Translations under genes and position numbers: made by a program
In this document: positions 22,839 through 33,132 of the stretch, piece after piece
Position numbering within the stretch: position 1 is the first letter of the stretch
Layout: every line of letters starts with the position of its first letter
NCBI RefSeq assembly: GCF_932526225.1
Contig: NC_064038.1
Coordinates: forward strand, 8,307,070 to 8,371,069
DNA from: Nematostella vectensis
Lineage: Eukaryota > Cnidaria > Anthozoa > Actiniaria > Edwardsiidae
Direction of reading: 5' to 3'
Length of the DNA stretch: 64,000 nucleotides
Notes under the pieces: model-generated
Seen by the model: the letters and a program-made list of their open reading frames with translations, nothing else
Databases searched by the model: none
What the model was told of the DNA's origin: nothing

Positions 22839-23133
22839 ACATCCATCCATTTATAAGAGTAACATCCATCCATTTATCAAGGTCATCAAGTGACCTTGAT
22901 GTCTGCGTGGTGGGACGTGTCCTACAGAGCTCCGTCAATTTCTACCAGAGACTATTGAAATCAAGTGAAAACACTACGAGAAATCAAAGCGGGAGGACAT
23001 CGTTTTTTGGACCAAGTCGTGGCTACGACTAACGTAACTGATTTGGAAAGCATTTTTTACACGATTTTGAAGAGACTGTAGAGACCAAAGCCTCAGACGA
23101 CATTTTCTACAGCTATATGTCTCCCAAGGCTAT
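22839..23133 (+). other. Junction between array and RT ORF
   Basis: The array ends in the SANT-like ORF stop. Two tandem copies of AGAGTAACATCCATCCATTTAT follow (22834-22878), then unique sequence leading to the retrotransposon ORF. The phrase TATATGTCTCCCAAGG is partly duplicated near 23115 and 23145. Confidence 0.55.
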
Positions 23134-24801
23134 ATGTCTCAGCATGTGTCTCCCAAGGATAAAGCAGAAGTCCTTAATCAGCGTTTCCAAAATGCGTTCA
23201 CACGTGACAATGGCTGTATCCCTGATTTAGGACAACCCTTGTTCGCTGCGATAAATGACATCACCTTCACAGTCCCAGGTGTACGTAAGCAACTGGAACT
23301 CCTCAATGTCTCCAAAGCGACTGGTCCCGATGGTCTTCCTGCCCGTGTTCTCCGTGATCTGTCAACCGAAATATCAGACATGTTGACATTTATATTCCAT
23401 CAAAGCTATGCCAATGGAGAGCTTCCTAATGACTGGCTTATAGCAAGGGTGACCCCGGTCTATAAAAAGGGCGCGAAGAGCGATCCTGGCAACTATCGAC
23501 CAATTTCGCTAACATGCTTGGCCTGCAAAGTCATGGAGCATGTAGTTCTAAGTCATCTAAACAAGCACCTTGCTGCGCATAACATTATATCCAATCTACA
23601 ACATGGTTTTCGTGCAGGTTTTTCCTGCGAGACGCAGTTAATCCTAGCGGTACATGACTGGGCTTCGATCCTTAATAAACATGGCCAAGTAGATGTTCTT
23701 CTGTTAGATTTCCAAAAGGCCTTTGATAAAGTTTCGCACTCGAAGCTACAGCAAAAGCTTAAGCTCTATGGCATCTCCGGAAAGACTCTGTCCTGGTTAT
23801 CTGCTTTCTTAACAAATCGTTCGCAGTTTGTTGCCGTCGATGGTGCAAAATCTAACGCGGTACCCGTTACATCAGGTGTGCCCCAGGGCACCGTCCTCGG
23901 GCCAACACTCTTCCTCCTATTTATCAATGATATTGCTGATTCTCTAGATTCACAGATGCGGTTATTGGCGGATGATGCCATTGTCTATCGCCAGGTTGAC
24001 TCGGTCGATGATCATCAAGTCCTTCAACATGACCTCGACAATCTCTCTGATTGGTCTGATACCTGGCAGATGGCCTTTAACGTCTCCAAATGCCATCTGT
24101 TATCCGTCACTAACAAACGCAACCCAAGCCTGCATGAATATGAGATTAACTCTCAAATACTATCTTCTGTTGACTCCCATGATTATCTGGGCGTGCGCTG
24201 TTCTCGCGACCTACGATGGGGGAGCCACTGCTCTAAGATCGCAAGCAGTGCTAGCAGTACACTAGGTATAATCAGGAGAACCCTTAAACCATGCTCAAGA
24301 GAGGTTAAAGAACGTGCCTATATGACATTAGTCAGGCCTAAACTTGAATATGCCGCCGCTGTGTGGAATCCGTACACCACCAAGGATGTTTCCCTCCTCG
24401 AGCAGGTACAAAAAAGCGCCGCGCGATTTGTAACTTCCAACTACAATTATAAAGCCAGCACTACAGAAATGGTTGAGTCTCTAGGTTGGGACACTCTGGA
24501 AACAAGACGCCTCATGCTGCAACTATCAATGTTTTTTAAGATCAAAAACAACATAGTCAAAATCCCATTCCCGACAAGCATCCAAGAGAACACAAGAACA
24601 TCCAGAAGGACAGATATAAGCTATAGACAGTTGCAAGCAAACGTAAATGCGTTTGGCATGTCCTTCATACCAAGAACAATAAGAACTTGGAACTTGGTAT
24701 CTGGCGACATTGCGGCCCTGCCATCCTTACAGCTCTTTCAGGCCGCCGCCTTGCCTGCGTTAAGATCCAAGCAGGCCCCTGGCTATATGCGCCGCCTCTA
24801 G
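23134..24801 (+). CDS. CR1/L2-like non-LTR reverse transcriptase, intact 555-residue ORF
   Basis: RT motifs in order: ATGPDGLPARVL (about 62-73), VYKKG…NYRPISLTCLACKVME (109-135), LQHGFRAGFSCETQL (155-169), LLLDFQKAFDKVSH (179-192), SGVPQGTVLGPTLFLLFIND (237-256), LLADDAIVYR (277-286, Tyr/Phe replaced by Leu before the catalytic ADD), FNVSKCHLL and YLGVRCSRDLRW. It continues to the C-terminal connector LVRPKLEYAAAVWNPYT and FFKIKNNIV. No AP-endonuclease precedes it, so the copy is 5'-truncated. After the stop, an 8-bp repeat GACTTTAA runs to about 24884, a typical 3' tail. The uninterrupted frame suggests a young copy. The start Met is only the first in frame. Confidence 0.85.
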   Translation: MSQHVSPKDKAEVLNQRFQNAFTRDNGCIPDLGQPLFAAINDITFTVPGVRKQLELLNVSKATGPDGLPARVLRDLSTEISDMLTFIFHQSYANGELPNDWLIARVTPVYKKGAKSDPGNYRPISLTCLACKVMEHVVLSHLNKHLAAHNIISNLQHGFRAGFSCETQLILAVHDWASILNKHGQVDVLLLDFQKAFDKVSHSKLQQKLKLYGISGKTLSWLSAFLTNRSQFVAVDGAKSNAVPVTSGVPQGTVLGPTLFLLFINDIADSLDSQMRLLADDAIVYRQVDSVDDHQVLQHDLDNLSDWSDTWQMAFNVSKCHLLSVTNKRNPSLHEYEINSQILSSVDSHDYLGVRCSRDLRWGSHCSKIASSASSTLGIIRRTLKPCSREVKERAYMTLVRPKLEYAAAVWNPYTTKDVSLLEQVQKSAARFVTSNYNYKASTTEMVESLGWDTLETRRLMLQLSMFFKIKNNIVKIPFPTSIQENTRTSRRTDISYRQLQANVNAFGMSFIPRTIRTWNLVSGDIAALPSLQLFQAAALPALRSKQAPGYMRRL

Positions 24802-24885
24802 CCAGGGTACACCATCCCCCCTTTGCGTTAGCGAAAGCTATAAAAGGTTATAAACTTTAAGACTTTAAGACTTTAAGATATTGGA
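24802..24885 (+). repeat. 3' UTR and (ACTTTAAG)n tail of RT element
   Basis: Short 3' UTR followed by AAACTTTAAGACTTTAAGAC-type 8-bp repeats, about three copies, marking the 3' terminus of the element ending at 24801. Confidence 0.65.
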
Positions 24886-25725
24886 AGTCCTGGTAAACCA
24901 CAACCATTCTTGCTCTTGATGCTCTTATTTATTTATACTCCTAGTCGTTACTGGACTTTTACGTGCACTCATAATTGATTGCTTTACCTAAGTTTCTCAG
25001 TTTCTTTTAATACCCGTCTATTTAATTTCCCCGCCAAATACTTCTTGACTTGTTTGTACGCTCTGGTGATCAACAACGCTTTGTGAGCTGCCTAGGCAGC
25101 CTGTTTGATAAAGTCTATGCTTGCGAGGCTACACTCTTTTGATTGATTCTTTCTCGTTGCCATTTTCTGATTGAATTTCTGTGTAATTTTATTTTCATTC
25201 AGCCTTTTTACTAAACTTAATTAATTCACCGCCCTAGTGGTCAGTCACCCGTATACTTCAACTTAGCAATATTTGCATATTTGTTTGCGTTCCTACGGCA
25301 TTGTTCTTTTTGAAAGTGCGTTGTGTGTTCCCGCGGGACTGCTTTGACCTCTTCAAATACTTACTGTGTTTTCACTGTGCAAAGTATAGGTCTTGTACAT
25401 TTACAAATCACTTATTTGTACTTTGTTATTCATCTGCGCGCTAATTGCTAAAAATTGCAAAAGTACGTACATAAGTACAAAATAAAGTTAAACTAAATGT
25501 ATAAAAGTTTACAAACGTTAAATGGATAAAAAACAACTAATTGAACTAAAGTAAATGAACCAGTTTGACAGACTTTATAAAATCTTATTTATATTTTAGT
25601 TTTTAATAAGTAATAACAAAGTATATAATAAGAAAGTAATTTTAGTCAAAACTTCTTATTTTCTTGAAACACCCAATTTCCATCATCAAGTACAAATTTT
25701 TTCTTTCTGGTTTCTGGTGCGCACA
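24886..25725 (+). other. AT-rich stretch, possible 5' UTR of the following L2-like element
   Basis: No ORF or recognised domain. It lies directly between the tail of one retroelement and the leader ORF of the next, so part of it is probably 5' UTR. The boundary is not visible. Confidence 0.35.
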
Positions 25726-26007
25726 ATGAGGAGCAGCCTTGCACTTGTTCTCTATGTTTCACTTATGCTGGTGCTGGCGTCTTCGAAAGCGCCTGTTTCC
25801 TCCGAGGTTCGATGGATGGGGCATTGCTCCACTCGACCGATTTTCTGTTCAAGAGTACGAATCAGAAGACAGAAATGCTCTTGCATGTATTACAACAACA
25901 CGAGTGCCACCTTTCACCTCCCTCTTGAAGGTGACCTAGTTTTCAAACTGAACCCAGGACCTGAGAACAGCCCCATTATAGCAGTTGTTCCATTCATCTC
26001 ACTCTAA
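25726..26007 (+). CDS. Leader ORF of L2-like element: hydrophobic start and NPGP
   Basis: A 93-residue frame starting MRSSLALVLYVSLMLVLASS, a strongly hydrophobic N terminus like a signal sequence, followed by a basic-Cys region and GDLVFKLNPGPENSP. NPGP is the core of 2A-type recoding peptides, which are known near the N terminus of some L2/CR1-type ORFs together with signal-like leaders. Here the upstream consensus (D-V/I-E-x before NPGP) reads VFKL, so activity is doubtful. A stop follows 16 residues later and separates it from the endonuclease ORF at 26124. Confidence 0.5.
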   Translation: MRSSLALVLYVSLMLVLASSKAPVSSEVRWMGHCSTRPIFCSRVRIRRQKCSCMYYNNTSATFHLPLEGDLVFKLNPGPENSPIIAVVPFISL

Positions 26008-26123
26008 AGTTCGTAGTTCTACATGGACTCGGACACGAAACGCTCTTAATCTTATTGATTCTCAACAGTCGCAGCTAGAGATGAACAACCCTCAGCACCT
26101 TTCATCGAACATATAACTTTTCG

Positions 26124-28937
26124 ATGATGAACAATGTAAGGCAACCCATCCCTGTTCTTGTCAATAACTATCCAGCAAATGATAAACTGGTGGAGTCTCA
26201 ATCTAAACGAAAATCGGTGAGATCAAGTAATTTAATCCCGATCCCTATTGTCAATACCAACAAAGATAATAAAAACAAAAAGATCAGACTGCGTCTGTCT
26301 CACCTTAATGTTAGATCAGCAAATAATAAAGCTCCAATTATAAAAGACTTTACGGTGGACAATGCCATAGATATATTGGCAATCACGGAGACGTGGTTTA
26401 AGAATGGTGATTACAATTTTGTCGAAATGGGTACCCTTTGTCCTACAGGATACCGTTTTCTTCACAGCCCAAGGCTAAATACAAGAGGTGGTGTTGCAAT
26501 GCTCTTTAAAGATCGTCTTGAAATCAACAGCCGGATTTGTGAACAGTTCAACACGTTCGAGTTCATGGATGTGCGGCTTCGTGATTCTGTCCAGCTCAGG
26601 ATTTTTGTTGTCTACAGACCACCTGAATCCACATATACATTGTTTTTTGATGAGTTCTCTCGATTACTGGAGCAGGTTCTCGCTGAGTCTAATGGTCAAC
26701 TATTGTTCATTGGTGATTTCAATCTCCACATGGATGATGCTAATGACAGATATGCTAAAAAGTTTTCCAACATATTAGATGCATTTGACCTAAAGCAGCA
26801 CGTCAAAGGCATAACGCATAAAGATGGCCACACCCTAGACCTTGTAATAACTAGGTCTGATGATGACATCATCAAAAGGATTTCTGTCCGGAACCCGATG
26901 ATTTCTGACCACCATGCCATACACTGTGAACTTGACCTTTGCAAACCACAGTTTGCGAAGAAAGTCGTGAATTTCAGAAAGCTTCGATCTGTTGACATAG
27001 ACCAACTTTCTGAAGACCTTCTCAACTCTGAACTTTTTCAAAACCAACAAGTAAATATAAATAACCTGGTTATAAAGTATGACAACACCCTTAAGGCACT
27101 GTTAGACAAGCATGCCCCACTAAAGGCGAAACTTGTTACCATTCGCCCAAAAGCTGCCTGGTATACACCCGAGGTCTCTGAGGAAAAGAGAAAGAGACGG
27201 CGCTTAGAGAGGAAATGGGTTTTCACTGGTCTTTCAACTGACCGTGCTAATTATGCTTACCAGTGTGGGGTAGTCAATAATCTTATTGATTCACTAAAGA
27301 CCTCATACTACACATCGATCATACAGGAGCATTCTTTGGATCAAAAGGTTCTTTTCAAAACCATTAACAAACTTCTTGAGAAGAAGTCAGTTCAATATTA
27401 CCCAGTTGCATCCTCTAGTGAGGTGTTAGCCAACAACTTTGCTGATTTCTTTAATAAAAAAATCTAAAATCCATCTAGATCTAATGGAACAGCAAACCAT
27501 GGTTGGCCCCAACCCTTATTGTGACCATACGTGTACAGTGGAAATGAGTGAATTTGATGTAATTTCAGAAGATGATGTTAAGATCCTAGCTCACAAGCCT
27601 ATATCGAAGTCTTGTAATCTTGATCCTTTGCCGGCCTCCCTTTTAAAGGGATGCTTTAGTACACTCCTTCCTATAATAACCAGGATTGTTAATGCCTCGC
27701 TTTCATCAGGTGTAATGCCTGACCCAATGAAAGTTGCTGAACTTCACCCTTCATTGAAAAAGCACAATGCCAATCACCTACTTTACCCTAACTTTCGTCC
27801 AGTCTCTAACCTACCGATGGTTTCTAAGGTGATCGAAAAAGCTGTCGTTGAACAACTGACAAAGCATATAGTTAGCAATAATTTGGATGTTTCCCTCCAA
27901 TCTTCTTATAAGAAATTCCATTTCACGGAGACAGCTCTTATTAAGGTGCAGAATGACATCTTATGTGCCATTGATGGTGGAAACTCGATATTGATGCTAC
28001 TGCTTGACCTGTCGGCGGCATTTGATACCGTTGATCATTCCATTCTTCTTTCACATCTCTCATTGAGTTATGGCCTGACTGGCAATGTTCTTGCTTGGTT
28101 CCGCTCATACCTTACATCCGCAAACTGTATGTACGGGTTGAGGACTGCAAGTCATCTTTGCGTAGCCTGGAACGAGGTGTTCCTCAGGGCTCTGTCCTAG
28201 GCCCGCTACTCTATCTTGCCTATACTTCGCCCATTGCTCAGATCATAGCACGACATGGCATTCTATACCACCTTTATGCGGTTGATTCACAACTTTACGT
28301 TTCTTTCCGAGGTAATTCACAAGATGAACTTTTGATGGCTAAAACTAAAGTTGAATGTTGTGTCCATGAGATCAATGCCTGGATGGTGCATAATGGGCTA
28401 AAACTAAATCATGATAAATCAGAACTTATTCTTTTTTCCTCCAAGTTTTGTCCTGCCCCAAGTCTTGAACATGTAAAGGTGGTTGATGAAATCATCAAAC
28501 CTGCCTCCGCTGCATGGAATCTGGGAGTAATTCTTGATAAGTATCTTTCTTTTGAAGATCATCTCAAAACGGTATGTAAATCTGCAAGATTCCACCTCAG
28601 AAATATTGGCAAAATTAGGAAGTACCTTGACAAGAATTCCACAGAATTACTTATACATGCCTTTATCAGTTCAAAACTAGACTATTGCAAAGCCCTCCTT
28701 TATGGATTACCTGACTACCAAATTAATAAATTACAACTTATTCAAAACACAGCTGCTCGTATTATCAGCTTAACAAAAAAGACTGAGCATGTAACACCTA
28801 TCCTGCAAGATCTCCACTGGTTACCAGTAAAGTACTGGATAATTTTTAAAGTTTTACTGACTGTTTTTAAATCTCTCAATGAAATGGCTCCACCATATAT
28901 TATATATTATATAATTAATTTAGTGCTAATACTGTAA
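26124..28937 (+). pseudogene. L2/CR1-like retrotransposon: AP-endonuclease plus RT, two frameshifts
   Basis: Frame 1 (26124-27467): APE domain with SHLNVRSANNK, DILAITETWF, RGGVAMLFKD, VVYRPP, LLFIGDFNLHMDD, HTLDLVITR and ISDHHAIHC, so its catalytic set appears complete. Frame 2 (27439-28200): RT start with LDPLPASLLKGC, FRPVSNLPMVSKVIEKAV and LLLDLSAAFDTVDH. Frame 3 (28095-28937): GVPQGSVLGPLLY, then YHLYAVDSQLYVSF where relatives have YADD, and the C-terminal region LDYCKALLYGLP…TAARIIS…LHWLPV. Two frameshifts (near 27460 and 28110-28150) and loss of the second catalytic Asp make the RT inactive. ORF1-like leader lies upstream. The 3' end is not clearly marked. Confidence 0.85.
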
Positions 28938-30011
28938 TGCTACCATTTCCAACAAAGACTTGTATGGGCCATACGTGTATGATATGACATTCAAGAATGA
29001 TAATGATATAGCCTGTTTGGCCAATGATACCCCAATCTATAATGAAATATTCAGGCTGATCTGGAAAACTCTCGGGTGTTTACTGTATTTAGAGTAAAAG
29101 ATACCTCAGGTCGCCATCCCTGTGAGAATTACCGTCATGTCTCCGTGGCCCGCGCCGTCTTACCATCATGGCTCGTTGTGTTTACGAGTACGACGTGTAA
29201 CACCATCCATCCTTCTATCCATCCCTATTGCTGTGCCCGCAAAAGCCACCATAACCTATGAAAAAAAAAATATGTATATAAGACGAGGCATAGTTACGGA
29301 CAAGGGCAATGTATCAATGGTAGAAAGAAGTTAAATGCAAGCAATTTGGTTAAATTCGTGTCTGTCTTAAAAACAGGATAACCTCGTGTTCAGCAAAACC
29401 GTATCCTGCTTACATTTGAAATATCCTTCATACACAGGTTGCATGTCTGTTCTTAGTGGAAATGTTAGAGTCTCGGCATTTTCGAGCCTAGTTCAACAAA
29501 AAGAACAGTTAGTCCGACATCAAAGCAATGCCCCATTTATTAGAAAAACCCTCAATTTTTACAACAAAAATACAACTAAATGCTTCAAAGACCTTCCAGA
29601 CTAACTGTTACGTCCTTCCTGATCATCTCACAGTAAATGTTGAAGTGAAAGGAGCTTTGAATTCTCGAAAAAGCTTGGACTTTGGGCAAGACAACAACCT
29701 TACCTCTCTCCTTGCTAACTTTTGGAAGTATACGGAGATCCCAGCATGCCTCGAAAACTTGTCACACCACTAAGCACAGGGAACCCGCAAAGAAAAGTTG
29801 AACAGAAAACAATGTTATACTCTTGTGGATGCTTTCTTTTTACATAAAAACTACTTAAACTTAGTATTGTTCCAATTTCTTTCTCCTGTTGACCCGAGTG
29901 CATTTTCGAAATATTATTATGTGCTGGTATGATATTTTGTTGCTCGTTACCATAGTTACAAACTTTACGTGACGTTACATGCAAGACTGTGGACGGATTC
30001 ATCACATCATC
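28938..30011. other. Intergenic between L2-like element and CFAP97-like gene
   Basis: Possible retroelement 3' remains to about 29260, including a CCATCCATCCTTCTATCCAT run. The frame at 29386-29604 has no recognisable domain. The CFAP97-like promoter is expected just before 30012, but no TATA or initiator is clear. Confidence 0.4.
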
Positions 30012-31470
30012 ATGGCCGCAAAGCTTGGTAGACGGAATTCAACTGGGAATTTAAAAGATGAAAAAGCGGTGGATCGCCTCAAGAAAGAGCATTTCCTAAA
30101 GCCAGATTCAGACCAGGTAGACTTAAAATTATTACTGCAAGCTGTTTTAGACATAAGTGACAAACTGGACCAGAAAACCGAGTCGGAACGCGACCCTGCT
30201 GGCACCAGACCTTCGAACCATCACACAACATCACAAAGTTTCAACGAAACGAGAGACTTTGATCAGCGTTCAACGACCTCATCTTCGCGCTCAAGACCTC
30301 GCAGTGCTGTAAAGTTCAATGAATCGAAAATGCCAGCACCTCAAGAACGCAAAAACCTGTCATTTAGTAACTTACAAGTTTCCGATATTGACCGTGAAAA
30401 TCAGAGACTGTTGAGGCAAATAACGAAAGCGAAGGGACGCGTTCGGCCAAGATCTGCTGTCTACTCGGCTCAGAGAGTATTTACGGAACCTTTACGTGTT
30501 CAAACTGCGTCTGAAGTTAATAGGACGAGATTTCAAAGACGAGTGGATGCTGAGAACCAGGTAACTAAATGATAATCCAAACGAACTTGGTCTCCCTTTG
30601 CAAAGTAAACTCGGCTATCGTAACACCATCATTTTATTGTCAGATTTCTATTGTTATGCTATCTTGATCACCTTTGGTTATTTGTAACCCACTCTTTTCA
30701 CATGCTTTTGGTTCGTATGTATTCAAGTGTTCTATGTGCTTGTACATTGGTTTTCTGTTTGCTTGATACAGCAAGTACTCGATTTTCAAAACTTTTACTG
30801 TTTACAAAGTTTGTCGTAATAGATGCAAATTGAAATGAATTTTCTTTGCTTGAGAAGGGGAATTAATTATTCAGTTGTTTTGAAAAACGGCTCATTAATC
30901 TTTCTTTCGGATGGGTTGTATTTTTCCCAGGTTCTTTATTAAAAAACAACACACGCAAAAAGATAAACATGTTTTGTCCAGGTTTGATCAGGGACCCTGG
31001 TTCGATTTATAAGAAGTTCGGTCGATTGACAAAAAAACCCTCCCCCCACCTTCTCTTCTGGACTAGGACTCCCTGTTTTCTGTTGTTAATATTGCCTATT
31101 GAGAGTTTTTAAGTATTTTATTTAATTTAAACTATAGCAAATATTACAAAGACTTCAAGCTGTAAGGCCAACAAAAAGCCTTTGCAAGGATCAACTTTCT
31201 AAAGAAGCAGTTGCTCAGAAACAATTCTGTCTCAATGCATCCAAAACCAGGCCGTCCAGTTCTCGTCCCTCAAGTGCTCGTCCATCAAGTGCGTCAAGTA
31301 GGGTATCTAGCCGATCAAGGGGCCTTGCTCGGACAGGAAGTGAGACTAGTTTGTTAACAAATAATACTGCAAGTGTAGCAAGCTCCAGACCATCTTCAGC
31401 ATCTAGGAGATCTAGTGCACACAGAAGGACTCGGTCTAGTAATAAACCTGTATGGGAGTCCGGTTGGTGA
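30012..31470 (+). CDS. CFAP97 (hemingway)-like ciliary protein, two exons
   Basis: Exons 30012-30560 and 31138-31470 (CAG|GTAACT donor, CTATAG acceptor, phase 0) give 293 residues. The core matches the CFAP97/KIAA1430 domain: DIDRENQRLLRQITKAKGR (125-143) followed 30-odd residues later by RRVDAENQQILQRLQAVRPT spanning the splice junction (about 176-195). The family is conserved in ciliated and flagellated cells and linked to motile cilia. The C-terminal 90 residues are a Ser/Arg-rich low-complexity tail (SSRPSSARPSSASS). The N terminus is Lys/Asp-rich and disordered-looking. The start chosen is the Met in CATCATGGCCG; an in-frame upstream Met at 29979+ lacks support. Vertebrate CFAP97 is longer; this resembles a short family member. 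Confidence 0.8.
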
Positions 31471-32536
31471 CAAAACTCCTTTGACTGATAATTCGTGACA
31501 ATTTATAAATAATGAAACCATAGATTTGTAGATAAATGTAAGAAACAAGAGGCAAGATATTGATAATGATATTTATTTCTAAGATGTGGAATTGAATAGC
31601 TTGTGTGCTAGTTCTAAGGAATAGGAGTGGTGTATGAAGACAAGAAATTGAACAATTTTGTTTCTTGCTCACAAGTCTGCTTCCCTTTGAATTACTTCAC
31701 AGGTTTCATGAAATCATTTACAATAGCATGTTAACATTTTGTCTAACTTCAAAGATCTTGGCAGCTAATAAAATCTATAATTTAAATGGGTCAACAAATT
31801 ACTTTGTAAGAAATTTTGTTCTTATTAAAAGCACAGTGAATTCAAGGAATTTTAATTCACATTTGTTGCAATGATACATACATAACTTAATTATATATAT
31901 ATTCGAATTTATTTAGTTGTTAATATATCTCCCTAATATCTAATATAGCAGAAGTACACATGCACAAAAGAAAATAAACAATAAATAGGAAGGGGGGATT
32001 TTTTAGCAGGGGGGAGGGGTTTAAATTTTTTTTTAGCTCTGATTTTAGAATGGGCCTCAGATTTTAAAACAGGGTTTAGGAGTAGGAGGAGGACCTCGTT
32101 CTTTGATAAAGTACTGTCTGATGAATTTTCAAACTTCAAAATAGTCTGGTATTTCTAAATTTTCTGGGGAGACCCGAGACCCCCTAAACATTGAATAAAT
32201 AAATGCGAGAGTCCTTCTGCCTGCACTTTCGTGACTTTTGTTTGACTGGTGCCTCTATTTGTTTTATATTTTGCAGTTTTGGTTTTACAAATTTTCATTC
32301 ATGTCACCCCCTTTCCCCTACTAACTTTTCAGATCGGTGGTATGAAAAGTTATGCAAATAAGAATTCTGGTGAGAAGGAAATGTAATGACACTGTTTAGG
32401 TTTTAACAAAAATTAGCATTTCAAAATGCATATTAAAATTACAAACATTTCACGGGGGAGTGACCCCTATACTATTTACACCCCTGGAAAATGGGCTCGA
32501 AATCAACACTGTCCCTAGCTTGATAAGATTTTACAT
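31471..32536. other. Downstream region of CFAP97-like gene
   Basis: 3' UTR candidate; an AATAAA occurs in CTAATAAAATC near 31766. Otherwise AT-rich, with no gene seen. Confidence 0.4.
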
Positions 32537-32702
32537 AGCCGTAGCAGGCTTCGAATTATTTTGCGAATTATTGGAAACTATAGAGCAACATTAAGAAAAC
32601 AATGGGGACACAACCGCGCCCCTAATGGTCATTTCCTTAGATTATTGAAAATATTGGGGGGGGGGGGCACATGCCCCCAGTGCCCCACCCCCTGCTACGG
32701 CC
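32537..32702. mobile_element. MITE with GCCGTAGCAG inverted ends, copy A
   Basis: Starts AGCCGTAGCAGG and ends CCTGCTACGGCC. The inside carries GGACACAACCGCGCCCCTAA, GGTCATTTCCTTA, a poly-G tract and CACATGCCCCCAGTGCCCC. Related copies are at 50688-50833 and 54721-54912. Confidence 0.75.
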
Positions 32703-32707
32703 ATGTT

Positions 32708-32929
32708 TTAAAGCCGCATTGTCACCAGTTTACTTCCGGAGGTCCGACGGAAACCTCAACCGTTAAAAGACAAAAGAATCTATTAAAATCCGAGATATTA
32801 AACAGGCCATCCGCTCTAAATTATCAATCACATCCTCAAAGAAACTTCCAATAAACACACTGCCTTCAATATTTTGAAATATTTTTTTCGCGTTTTCCGT
32901 TAAAAATCATCGGATATTGTTACGTAATA
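32708..32929. mobile_element. Truncated inverted copy of the 1051-1304 MITE
   Basis: Reverse-complement match to 1051-1304, from TTAAAGCCGCATTGTCACCA to GTTACGTAAT. The far terminal inverted repeat is missing. It abuts the GCCGTAGCAG MITE on its left. Confidence 0.75.
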
Positions 32930-33132
32930 GTGCTTAGCGCATTCGGACACATGCTGAAAACAGCGACAGGAGTCGATCCGATATCGTTTCATGAGCAGGG
33001 TGGGCAGGACACTCCCACTGGACACGCGTATTTCTGACATCACTGAGAAATGTCGCAGTTAAAGCAAAGATTAGAAGATTTATAGTTCCTATGAATATGC
33101 GTTCAAAATAACTAAATTTGTATCAGCAAGGC

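Noticed and set aside
18483-22938. Recurring 122-139-residue minus-strand frames in the tandem units
   Set aside because: They are antisense to the SANT-like frame and differ at N and C termini with every repeat change; no domain features.
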